Assembly: GCA_031963405.1 (NCBI GenBank)
Contig: JASSUJ010000001.1
Coordinates: forward strand, 2,108,001-2,172,000
DNA from: JASSUD01 sp031963405
Lineage (GTDB): Bacteria > Pseudomonadota > Gammaproteobacteria > Burkholderiales > Burkholderiaceae
Length of the DNA: 64,000 nt
Direction: 5' to 3'
The first letter of the stretch is position 1, and the number at the start of each line of letters is the position of its first letter. The position numbers and the translations under genes are program-made. The notes below the pieces were generated by a model, which was not told the DNA's origin, did no database searches, and worked only from the letters and a program-made list of their open reading frames with translations. Below are positions 51,837-60,326 of the stretch, piece after piece.

Positions 51837-53480
51837 ATGTTTACTCGTGGCTCAAGCCGTCAAATTAATCTGCCGTATCAACCGGTTAGCGCAAAAGCGC
51901 CCTTCATTAAATCAGTGTTTTTTTCGTTGAGTCGATTATTTCTTTTCTTCTCTATGGCCTGTTTAGGCATGGCTGCTAGCCCGGAAGCGCGGGCGGGTGA
52001 GCGCAGTATTCAAGAAGAGCTGTCGGAGACAGAGGGTAATGAGCGCAGGCGCGGCTCTATATCATCTGAATCTGCTTTCTCAGTCTCCTCCTATCATAGC
52101 CAAGCAAGTAATTTCAGCTTTGACGAGATTTCCGATTCGGAATCTGAGGGCGGTCAGCGTTGGGAGAGGTGGAGTGCTATTTCGTCTGAATCTTCATCCC
52201 CATCCTTATCTTCATCCTCCTCCTCTTCAGCGTCTTCCCCTCGTGCTCAGGCGGAAAACAGCGATTTATATGGCATACAGCAGGAAATGCGTCGGATTGG
52301 TGATGAGCTATTGAATGCTGATCTAGATGATGTAGGGCCACTGGTAAATAGATTGCAAGAAGTGCAGAAAAACGAACAACAATTCAAACAGTTGATCCGG
52401 GAAGAGGAGCAAATCCGCGCTGAGGTATTAACTGCTGGGCTAGGCGATATGGCGCCGTTAGCAGAAAGGCTGCACGAAATGGAGGCGCAAAGGCAGTCCC
52501 TATTATCAAGTCACGCTAGGAGCGATACGACGGTAAGTAATGCAGAGCTTAGTATTGCGGCATGGCGTGATAGGGTTGGCAGTAGCAGCCAGGATTTATC
52601 TGGCTCCTCGGTTTCTGTATTGCCTCACTCATCAAATGGCACATCATTGGCGTCATCTTCTGACGCTGAGCCAATGATGTCGAGCCAAGGGTCAGATAGT
52701 TGGTCTGACTCAGAAAGTGAGCGAGACTGGCAGGAAGTTGCGTCAATAAATGCTGGCTCTACTCAGCAGGCGGTACCTGCTGACGGGATGGAGTTTGTAT
52801 TTCCAACTATGCCCATTGAAACTTCAACATCAGCGAGCAGCAATCACACTGATACGGCAAGAGAGCGCGCCGCTGAAGGTGGGGTTGAGCTTAGTCATGC
52901 AAGTGTCAATCAGCATGACAATGGACAGATGCAAACGGTGGAAAAAACACCTTTGAACCGTCGCGAGGCAAATACCGAAGCACCAGCGGTGCAAGCCAAT
53001 AATGCCCATAAGCAGTTGACCCAGGTAAATGCCGCTACGCCTGCCACAACAGGATATGAAAGCACACACGATAGTTTGAAAGTAGGGGCTGACAGTCCGG
53101 TTCGCGTGTCGAATATTGCGCCAGGCGCTATATCTGCGGCTAGCACCGACGCGGTCAATGGCGCCCAGCTTTTTGGTAGTCTTGCTGCCTCTAAACACTA
53201 TACCGATCGGCGTTTTTCAGAAGTTCAGCAAAATATTAACCAAGTGGCACGCCATGCTTACGGTGGTATTGCTGCAGCGATGGCTATGCCAAACCAAACA
53301 CCGCGGGAAAACGGAAATACTGTCGTCGCGGTGGGGGCAGCTAATTTTAAAGGTCAGAATGCCGTAGGTTTTGGTATCACTCATCGCTCACGCGGCGGCC
53401 AATTCCTTTTTCATGGTGCTGCGTCAACCGCAGGCGCGGCTGGAGTGGGGGTACGTGTACAGGCAGGATATGAGTTTTGA
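51837..53480 (+). CDS. Trimeric autotransporter adhesin (YadA anchor)
   Basis: 547 residues. Extended signal peptide: basic MFTRGSSRQINLPYQPVSAK then hydrophobic SVFFSLSRLFLFFSMACLGM, cleavage near AARAG. Passenger: Ser-rich (run of Ser near residues 120-145), two related coiled-coil units (IRQEMRRIGDELL-like and REEEQIRAEVLTAGLGDMAP, about 150-225), low-complexity linker. Head/neck: VRVSNIAPGAISAASTDAVN and GAQLFG (about 420-445) are the YadA stalk/neck; the last about 90 residues form the four-strand beta-barrel anchor ending in aromatic F. Surface adhesin by type Vc secretion. TCGGAGGCTGT before ATG. Passenger is unlike typical head repeats. Confidence 0.88.
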   Translation: MFTRGSSRQINLPYQPVSAKAPFIKSVFFSLSRLFLFFSMACLGMAASPEARAGERSIQEELSETEGNERRRGSISSESAFSVSSYHSQASNFSFDEISDSESEGGQRWERWSAISSESSSPSLSSSSSSSASSPRAQAENSDLYGIQQEMRRIGDELLNADLDDVGPLVNRLQEVQKNEQQFKQLIREEEQIRAEVLTAGLGDMAPLAERLHEMEAQRQSLLSSHARSDTTVSNAELSIAAWRDRVGSSSQDLSGSSVSVLPHSSNGTSLASSSDAEPMMSSQGSDSWSDSESERDWQEVASINAGSTQQAVPADGMEFVFPTMPIETSTSASSNHTDTARERAAEGGVELSHASVNQHDNGQMQTVEKTPLNRREANTEAPAVQANNAHKQLTQVNAATPATTGYESTHDSLKVGADSPVRVSNIAPGAISAASTDAVNGAQLFGSLAASKHYTDRRFSEVQQNINQVARHAYGGIAAAMAMPNQTPRENGNTVVAVGAANFKGQNAVGFGITHRSRGGQFLFHGAASTAGAAGVGVRVQAGYEF

Positions 53481-53566
53481 TTGTTGTAGTGTAGTGCGTA
53501 TTAATGCTGCGCGGTGTCAGCATCGCTGATGCCCAATCAACTCTGCCAAATAAGTCTTGAGAAACA

Positions 53567-53603
53567 GATATAGATGCTGAAGCACTCCTTCAGCATCTAT
53601 ATC
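53567..53603. terminator. Perfect 16-bp hairpin between adhesin gene and ilvE
   Basis: GATATAGATGCTGAAG (53567-53582), loop CACTC, CTTCAGCATCTATATC (53588-53603), exact inverted copies, followed by ATTTGTT. It lies between convergent genes and probably acts as a two-way terminator. Confidence 0.65.
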
Positions 53604-53640
53604 ATTTGTTAAGAGGGTCGCTAACTAGGGAAGGTCTGCT

Positions 53641-54561
53641 TTAAATAACGGTTAGCCAGTCTGCATATTTGGCATTTTTCCCATGCACGATGTCAAAAAA
53701 CGCGGCTTGTAGCATTTCCGTGATAGGACCACGTTGGCCTTCGCCAATTGGACGACGGTCGAGTTCACGTATCGGCGTGACTTCGGCAGCAGTACCCGTG
53801 AAGAAGGCTTCATCAGCACAGTACATATCATCCCGCGTAATGCGTTTTTCAATAACCTCAATATCGCGTTCGCGAGCTAAAGTCATGATGGTGTTGCGGG
53901 TAATGCCATCTAAGCAACTGGCGAGATCAGGCGTATAAAGCTTGCCGCCTTTAATCATAAATACATTTTCGCCAGAACCTTCACACACATATCCTTCGGC
54001 ATCAAGTAAAAGTGCTTCATCGTAGCCATCGGCTGTGACTTCTTGGCTGGCAAGAATTGAATTAACGTACCAGGCGCTAGCTTTTGCGCGCACGAGCGAG
54101 ACATTGACATGGTGGCGCTGAAAAGAGGATGTTTTGACGCGAATCCCTTTGGTCAACCCTTCTTCGCCAAGATAGGGCCCCCATGGCCAGGCTGCGATAG
54201 CCACATGGATTTTATTGTTTTTGGCAGAAATGCCGAGTTTTTCTGACCCAACCCATGCAATGGGCCGCAGATAAGCTGATTCGAGTTGATTGACGCGTAC
54301 CACTTCACATTGCGCTTGCGCAATAGTGGCTTGATCAAACGGCATTTGCATTTGCAAAATCTTTGCCGAGTTAAATAGTCGCTGTGTGTGTTCACGCAGC
54401 CGGAAGATTGCCGTACCCGTGCTGGTTTGATAAGCGCGCACCCCTTCAAAAACCGCCATACCATAATGCAACGAATGCGTGAGTACATGGATATTTGCGT
54501 CCCGCCAATCAATTAGCTGGCCATCCATCCAAATCTTGCCATTGCGGTCAGCCATTGACAT
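53641..54561 (-). CDS. ilvE: Branched-chain amino acid aminotransferase
   Basis: 306 residues, class IV PLP enzyme that makes valine, leucine and isoleucine from their keto acids, the last step of the pathway started by ilvIHC and leuA at the left of the window. GKIWMDGQLIDWRDANIHVL (start region), HSLHYGMAVFEGVRAY, PLP Lys in VRAKASAWYVNS, and CEGSGENVFMI. AAGGAG precedes the ATG. In relatives it is followed by the zinc-finger gene and waaF. Confidence 0.96.
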   Translation of the reverse strand: MSMADRNGKIWMDGQLIDWRDANIHVLTHSLHYGMAVFEGVRAYQTSTGTAIFRLREHTQRLFNSAKILQMQMPFDQATIAQAQCEVVRVNQLESAYLRPIAWVGSEKLGISAKNNKIHVAIAAWPWGPYLGEEGLTKGIRVKTSSFQRHHVNVSLVRAKASAWYVNSILASQEVTADGYDEALLLDAEGYVCEGSGENVFMIKGGKLYTPDLASCLDGITRNTIMTLARERDIEVIEKRITRDDMYCADEAFFTGTAAEVTPIRELDRRPIGEGQRGPITEMLQAAFFDIVHGKNAKYADWLTVI

Positions 54562-54672
54562 GCTTTTTCTCCTTAAATAAATATGCGCGTCGATACGAAA
54601 TTCAGCCGGCTATTATAAGTTAGAGAAAAGCTGAGCTATAAACAATTTCCTATAAGTGGGCGCGCCTATGCA

Positions 54673-54694
54673 GGCCGTACGATTTGGTACGGCC
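54673..54694. terminator. 8-bp perfect hairpin at the end of the NRPS gene
   Basis: GGCCGTAC, loop GATTTG, GTACGGCC. It lies 17 bases downstream of the NRPS stop on the minus strand and upstream of ilvE. Could end or stabilise the NRPS transcript; no T-run. GGCCGTACGATTTGGTAC also recalls part of the dispersed core. Confidence 0.4.
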
Positions 54695-54710
54695 ATAAGG
54701 CACAGCGCTT

Positions 54711-57700
54711 TTAAGGAGATGCTAAACAGGGCTTACTAGCTAATGCTTCAAGTTTACGGGCTAAGATAGGTGCAATTTCAGCGATTGGCTCGGGTCTATC
54801 CATATCTTCGTGGGTGCAGCTAATATCATAAACTTCAAGCTTGCCAAGTATGTAAGGCCTCCATAAATCAGCAGAAGCGAGCGGTATAGCGTTATCTTCT
54901 TTTATCGCCGCGCGGAAAAAAAGCATATCGCCACAATAAATGAGAGGAGAGAAACTGTCCTCGAGGTGATAATTATTTTTGGTGACTGTTTGAGCCTTTT
55001 CCCATAAATATTCTCCCGTACCTGACTTATCTTTATCGCCGTAGTGATTAAGAAGCTTGATGTAAAACGCTTCCTCCCGCATTTCTGCCCATTCATCATG
55101 AGCATGCTTTGGATAACTATCTAGCAAAGCCAACAGTGCTACTTTCTCACCCTGTTGTTCTAGTTGTGTCGCTATGCAATGTGCGGCTTTACCACCGAAG
55201 GACCAGCCTAACAGGCAGTAAGGCCCTTGTGGCTGAACCTGGCGAATTTGCTTGATATAGTCTGCGGCCATGCTTTCCATTGTTTCTGCAAGGGGCGCAG
55301 CACCATTCAGGCCACGAGCTTGCAGGCCATAGATAGGCTGTTCTTCGTCTAAATGTTTCGCTAGATTGATATAGCCCCAGCTCAGGCCCATCACAGGGTG
55401 GATACAGAAGAGAGGAGGACGGTTGCCTTGAGGGCGGATGGGAAGCAAAACGTCAAATGAGTCGTCTTTGGCTGTATTGTCATCTTGATTTTGCTTCAAT
55501 AAACACTGTGCCAATCTCGCAATGGTAGGGGCTTCAAATAGTGCGCGGAATGTGATCTCGAGCCCTAAGAGGGTTCGAATGCGACTTGCCATTTGTACGG
55601 CGAGTAACGAGTGACCGCCGAGATCGAAAAAACTGTCGTAACGGCTAATAGGGTCAACCTTGAGCAACTCTGTCCAAATTGCAGCGAGGGCATGCTCGAT
55701 TTCGCCTTGTGGGGCTTCATAGTCTTGGCGCAGGAAAGCTTTTTCATCTGGTGCGGGTAGCGCTTTGCGGTCTAGCTTGCCATTGAAGGTCATGGGGAAG
55801 GCAGGCAGAGGTACAAAAGCAGCTGGCACCATATAGTCAGGCAAATTAGCTGCCACATGCTCGCGTAGCGAGCGCACGAGCTGCTCATCGGGTATCGCAA
55901 CGACATACGCAACGAGACGTTTGCTACTTCCTTCTCCTACCGCAAGCACTAAGGCTTCACGCACTTGTGGATGCTCAGTCAGGCGCGTCTCAATTTCACC
56001 AAGCTCTACCCGAAAGCCGCGGATTTTGACTTGATGATCGTTACGACCCAAGAATTCCAAATTACCATCTGGCAGATAGCGCACCAAATCGCCCGTTTTA
56101 TACATCCTAGCGTTAGGCTGAGCACTAAATGGATCAGGTAGGAAACGTTCGGCAGTAAGCTCAGGACGGTTTAAATAACCGCGCGTAATACTGGCTCCAG
56201 CAAGATATAACTCTCCTGTCACCCCGACTGGTATGGGCCGCATTGAGGGATCCAAGACATAGCTGCGCGTATTTGCAATGGGGCGGCCCACTGCACGCCA
56301 GCGGTTGTCATGCTCGGTTACTTCATAGACGGTGGAAGTAACCGTCGCTTCGGTCGGCCCATACGTATTTAATAAGCGTGGCCGCTCGCCTGGGCTGGTA
56401 AACCACGCTTGGCGTGCTGCTGCGCTTAGCGCGTCGCCACCAATCTCGACTAGGCGCACGCTGCTCGGAATAGGCATTTTTTCCTGGACCAACTGCGCCC
56501 AGAATTGGGTGGGTAAGTCAATGACACTAATCTGGTTGGCTTCGCATAACTGCCAGAACTGCTTAGCGCCTGCCAGCCAAGCATCGGTACGCAGCACCAA
56601 AGTTGCACCACGAGTGAGGGTGATAAATGTCTCTTCGACAGAAGCATCGAAGCAGAGTGAAGCAAATTGCAGCATGCGGTCTTGGGGACTCATGCCAAAC
56701 TGGGTCGCCATGGCGGTCACCAGATTCACCAAACTTTGGTGCTGTACCATGACTCCCTTAGGCAGACCCGTGGAGCCTGAGGTATAAATCACATAGGCTA
56801 AATGCTCAGGATTCAATCCGAGTTTATCGGCATCAAGATTATGGCTGCTTTGGTGTTTCCATTGCGCTGCATCGGCTTGCAAATCTAGGATGGGGACGTT
56901 GGCTCCTAAGCATTGCACGACGGCCGCATGCGGCACCCTAATACTAAGCAGGGCTATTGGTGCGCAGTCTGTCACCATATGCATTAAACGCTCAGGAGGA
57001 TAATTGGGCTCCAATGGTACATAAGCTCCGCCCGCTTTGAGCACAGCCAGTATGCCCACCATGGTCTCTATGCTAGGTAAAGCGTACAACGCTACGCGGC
57101 TCTCTGGCTGTACGCCCAACTCCCTCAGATGATGCGCAAGCCGGTTCGCTTGCGCATTGAGTTCTGCATAGCTGATGCTCTGATTCTCATATACCAGCGC
57201 GATAGCCTCAGGGGTGCGCTCGACTTGTTCTTCAAATAACTGGTGAATGCACGAATTTTCTGGATAATCCCCTGTTGTTGCGTTCCAATCGACAAGTAAT
57301 TGTTTGCGCTCTGCTGCATCTAGTAGGTCGATCTCGCCAATAGCTTGCGTGGGATTGGCCAAAAGCGTTTGCAAGAAATTTAAAAAGCGACGCTGGTGTG
57401 CGCTTAACTCTTCTTCAGTATAGAGAAGAGGGTTGGCATTTAAGTCAAGGTGAAGTGGGCAACCGTTGCCTTGCATGTGCACGGTAAGCATCAGATCTTC
57501 GGTTGGGCCGTTGAGTAAATGATGCGTGCTCGAGGCATAGGCACCGAAAGACAGATCACCAGCAAATGGCCTGATATTGAGTATGGTGCTAAATAAAGCT
57601 TGGCTTGATGGTAGCCCTAATTCTGGGCGCAAATTTGTAACGGGGTAGCGCTGATGCTGCAGGCCACTTTGCACTTCTTGCGCTGCTTGTGCCAGCAACG

Positions 57701-58694
57701 TAGATAAGGCCATTCCCGGCTGCACGGTGAAGCGGAGGGGCAAAATATTCGTCCTGCTACCTAGCGGATGAGCTGCCTCGTCGCGGACACTGACGGGAAA
57801 ACCTAAAGTGACATCTTGAGCACCAGTTAAGCGGTGAAGATAGGCTGCCATCGAGGCAATCATCAGGTGCGCCAAATGGCTCGCATCAGAAGAATAGGGG
57901 TGCAGTGTTTGAGAGGCAAGTTGGGTAGTGTGATGCCGATGATGATGTAAAACTGGCGCTTGACGACTTGCGAGAGTCGCTAATTCTGGCCAATTTGCGC
58001 AATGCTTAAGCCAATAGGCATGGTCTTTCGTAAATTGGGTAGAGGCGTGGTAAGCAATCTCATTATCCAATGACACCGATATTAGACCTCTTTCGAGCCC
58101 CTGTAGCGGCGTCATTAATGTACTGTCTTCGTCGGAATTCTTTGCTACAGGAGCTTGAAAGAGGTCTAGTGGCCTGAACGGACATTCTCCAAATTTTGTA
58201 CTTTCGGCTAACGCACTGTAAACCTGTGCCACACGCTGCACGATGAGCATGCTTGCAGCGCTATCGAGCGCAATATGGTGATAGCGTTGATACCAGAAGA
58301 ATCGATTAGGAGTAACTTTTAGCAAGGCATAGCTAAATAGGGGACCACTCAAAAGATCGGTCGGCTGTTCATAGTCAGCCTTCATCCACACCTCGGCAGC
58401 AGCTTGAGGATCAGCATCTGCACTGAGATCAAGGCACGGTAATGACCAATCTAAGGAGCCAACATATTGCCTAACACCATGGTCGCTTTCAATAAACTGC
58501 AGGCATAGTGTTTCCGTTTCTGCCACCACTTGACGCAAAGCTTTTTCAAATTGGGCTGGATCAACGGCACCATGAATTTCAGTAAATTGGCTAATGTTAT
58601 AGGCCGGACAGTTAGGATTAATTTGCTGGGCCAGCCAAATCTCCATTTGCGTCATGGATAAAGGATAAGTTACTAGGTCAGAGGAAGTAGGCAT
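54711..58694 (-). CDS. Single-module NRPS (C-A-PCP-TE) with in-frame palindromic insert
   Basis: 1327 residues. Condensation domain (about 1-430) with YHHIALDS (HHxxxDG with final G replaced by S, about 139-145). Adenylation domain (about 460-965): YTSGSTGLPKGVM (about 637), NTYGPTEATV (about 780), YKTGDLVRYLPDG, NGKLDRKALP. Carrier domain LGGHSLLAVQ (about 1027). Thioesterase GWSFGGKAAH (about 1165). My reading of the specificity pocket is D-A-E-D-E-G-T-V-T, nearest to lysine-type codes as I recall; weak inference. EntF-like layout: it could add one amino acid to an acyl or aryl carrier substrate. Residues about 176-204 come from a palindromic repeat. Product unknown; no biosynthetic partners adjacent. 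Confidence 0.9.
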   Translation of the reverse strand: MPTSSDLVTYPLSMTQMEIWLAQQINPNCPAYNISQFTEIHGAVDPAQFEKALRQVVAETETLCLQFIESDHGVRQYVGSLDWSLPCLDLSADADPQAAAEVWMKADYEQPTDLLSGPLFSYALLKVTPNRFFWYQRYHHIALDSAASMLIVQRVAQVYSALAESTKFGECPFRPLDLFQAPVAKNSDEDSTLMTPLQGLERGLISVSLDNEIAYHASTQFTKDHAYWLKHCANWPELATLASRQAPVLHHHRHHTTQLASQTLHPYSSDASHLAHLMIASMAAYLHRLTGAQDVTLGFPVSVRDEAAHPLGSRTNILPLRFTVQPGMALSTLLAQAAQEVQSGLQHQRYPVTNLRPELGLPSSQALFSTILNIRPFAGDLSFGAYASSTHHLLNGPTEDLMLTVHMQGNGCPLHLDLNANPLLYTEEELSAHQRRFLNFLQTLLANPTQAIGEIDLLDAAERKQLLVDWNATTGDYPENSCIHQLFEEQVERTPEAIALVYENQSISYAELNAQANRLAHHLRELGVQPESRVALYALPSIETMVGILAVLKAGGAYVPLEPNYPPERLMHMVTDCAPIALLSIRVPHAAVVQCLGANVPILDLQADAAQWKHQSSHNLDADKLGLNPEHLAYVIYTSGSTGLPKGVMVQHQSLVNLVTAMATQFGMSPQDRMLQFASLCFDASVEETFITLTRGATLVLRTDAWLAGAKQFWQLCEANQISVIDLPTQFWAQLVQEKMPIPSSVRLVEIGGDALSAAARQAWFTSPGERPRLLNTYGPTEATVTSTVYEVTEHDNRWRAVGRPIANTRSYVLDPSMRPIPVGVTGELYLAGASITRGYLNRPELTAERFLPDPFSAQPNARMYKTGDLVRYLPDGNLEFLGRNDHQVKIRGFRVELGEIETRLTEHPQVREALVLAVGEGSSKRLVAYVVAIPDEQLVRSLREHVAANLPDYMVPAAFVPLPAFPMTFNGKLDRKALPAPDEKAFLRQDYEAPQGEIEHALAAIWTELLKVDPISRYDSFFDLGGHSLLAVQMASRIRTLLGLEITFRALFEAPTIARLAQCLLKQNQDDNTAKDDSFDVLLPIRPQGNRPPLFCIHPVMGLSWGYINLAKHLDEEQPIYGLQARGLNGAAPLAETMESMAADYIKQIRQVQPQGPYCLLGWSFGGKAAHCIATQLEQQGEKVALLALLDSYPKHAHDEWAEMREEAFYIKLLNHYGDKDKSGTGEYLWEKAQTVTKNNYHLEDSFSPLIYCGDMLFFRAAIKEDNAIPLASADLWRPYILGKLEVYDISCTHEDMDRPEPIAEIAPILARKLEALASKPCLASP
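58083..58168. repeat. Palindromic element inserted in frame within the NRPS gene
   Basis: Left arm TAGACCTCTTTCGAGCCCCT, GTAGC and right arm GCTACAGGAGCTTGAAAGAG, GTCTA pair at 23 of 25 bases. The core is GGCGTCATTAATGTACTGTC, TTCGTCGGAATTCTTTGC. On the coding (minus) strand it gives VAKNSDEDSTLMTPLQGLER, between FGECPFRPL and DNEIAYHASTQF. Related intergenic copies: 16136-16237 and 32205-32306. Confidence 0.9.
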
Positions 58695-59387
58695 AAGTCG
58701 ATTTAAATCAGAGATGAATCAAAGATCAGCCATCAACTGGCAGGGCAGACGACAAAACTTAAACTGTCGAGCTTCGATCAATAGCGTGGGTACCTACGTT
58801 TGCATAGGAAGATTGTGCTAATGAGCAGGTGGGTTGGAAAATTGCATATGCCTCATATTCTCGTCAGTTATGCCTGAATTATTTGGGGTAAATTGGGTAG
58901 ATATTTGCGCAGCGTCATTGGAAGCGATAAGCAACATGAGCCTTGCTTGAGAGCTGAGGGTGTGGGGGAAATGAAAGCAAAAGTGTCTGCGTATAGTTCG
59001 TACCCTTGAACTTCTCGCGAAACCACTGTGCGCGAGCAGGAAAAACCAATATGCAGTTGTTGCGATGAGTAAGGAGAGCTTGCGTTGTATTGGTATAAGT
59101 ATTTGGCAGATGGCAAAAACGTGTCTAGATCAGATTGAGCACGCTTGCCATCGCTCTTCCATTCATTTTGTGGATGATTTACTCGCTGCACTATTGCTCA
59201 CTGCCTTATGCTAAGCAAACCAAATTTTTCTTTACAGTCCTCCTGTATCCCAACTTTTATTCCGAGTTGAGATTAAATAATTCGATATTTAACTTTGAAA
59301 AAAGTAAGCAGTAATATTTTTTTTGGTAACAGGGTAGTTAAAGCAATGTTGCTACTTATGCGCCGAGAAATGCCATTTGATTAAGAT
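58695..59387. other. Gap upstream of the NRPS gene, with a possible decayed gene
   Basis: 693 bases. The minus-strand frame 58868-59191 (107 codons) has NEWKSDGKRAQSDLDTFLPS and LHIGFSCSRT, faintly like the C-terminal half of Sfp-type phosphopantetheinyl transferases, but it lacks the N-terminal half and a ribosome site. I treat it as unproven. The NRPS promoter should be at 58700-58860. Confidence 0.3.
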
Positions 59388-59888
59388 TTATGCTGGATCT
59401 GAAAATATTATTGTTGCTCGGCTATTATCAGGTGCTTTCTTGTTATCTGTAGAGATTGATAAATTATATGGAGGGGGAGGAAGTTTTATCTGCCAAGATT
59501 GGATATTTGTTTGTATTTTTTTTACCATTTGTTTTTGATCCGCCTTTAGTTTTTGCCTCTGTAGTTCGAGCGTCTCTAAGCGGTTTGGCGCGTCTTGCTT
59601 GGCTTTCTGTTGAGCTTCATGATGAGTCGAAGTTTGAGTGGCTTCATGTACTATATGCAGCATCTCTGATATGAGATTGGGATTTTTCCCAATAATATCA
59701 TTCAAGGTTTTCCTTATTTCATTAGGTGTTTTTGGGTCTGCAGCATATTTTAAAAAATAGTTGGCAGCGATATGGTAGTCATCGTCAATTTCTTGTTCAG
59801 GTAAATCAGACTTGTTGATTATTAAATCAGTGGAATAAGTGGCGGCATAATTTTTATTATTGATGGTGCCACTAATATAGTTTCCCAT
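59388..59888 (-). CDS. Hypothetical protein with MGxxxS start
   Basis: 166 residues, not recognised. ATG with AGGAG at good spacing. It begins MGNYISGTINNKNYAATYS, matching the eukaryotic N-myristoylation pattern (Gly2, Ser6). Middle helical part (residues about 40-90), then a charged Gln/Lys-rich coiled coil (about 95-130) and a proline run (KLPPPPYNL). No signal peptide or membrane segment. AT-rich codon use. Stands alone between the NRPS and pgk. A host-directed effector is a possible reading. Confidence 0.6.
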   Translation of the reverse strand: MGNYISGTINNKNYAATYSTDLIINKSDLPEQEIDDDYHIAANYFLKYAADPKTPNEIRKTLNDIIGKNPNLISEMLHIVHEATQTSTHHEAQQKAKQDAPNRLETLELQRQKLKADQKQMVKKIQTNIQSWQIKLPPPPYNLSISTDNKKAPDNSRATIIFSDPA

Positions 59889-60326
59889 AAAATTTATCTC
59901 CTGATTTTTAAAATTATTTGGTTTTATTTTAAATATTTATCTATATTATAGATAAATAACCAGAATAAAATTCTTAAAAACGTATTGGAAAAAAGACTAA
60001 GTTGGAATCTTTTCTATCTAGTCAGATTGTCAAAGAAATAATGCCTCCTTTTTTCAGGTGACTATTTCCCCTCTGAATAAGTATCTGTGCAGTGCAAAGA
60101 AAAGAGCGCGACTCAGGTAAACTATGCCTTTTGTGCACTAAGATTCAGGGTGTAAAGCGCTGCTTAGGGACGCGCTAAATAAACCATGAGCCGCGCCTGC
60201 CTGCTGGCCGTACTAGTTGTACTGTCAGCGTTCGACGTTCCTTGCTGGCGATTCATTTAGCATTTCCTTGAGGCGAACTCCAGGGTTTTGGTGTGTTTTC
60301 GTTTCTTTCTATTGATTGATCTATCG
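59889..60326. other. Gap upstream of pgk
   Basis: 438 bases, AT-rich at the left, which should contain the promoter of the minus-strand hypothetical gene. Palindromic element at 60164-60272. The pgk promoter is presumably left of or within it. Confidence 0.4.
60164..60272. repeat. Palindromic element upstream of pgk
   Basis: TTAGGGACGCGCTAAATAAACC pairs with GCGATTCATTTAGCATTTCC. Core: GGCCGTACTAGTTGTACTGT, CAGCGTTCGACGTTCCTTGC. It ends about 55 bases before the pgk start, so it would form the 5' leader hairpin if transcription begins upstream. Confidence 0.78.
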
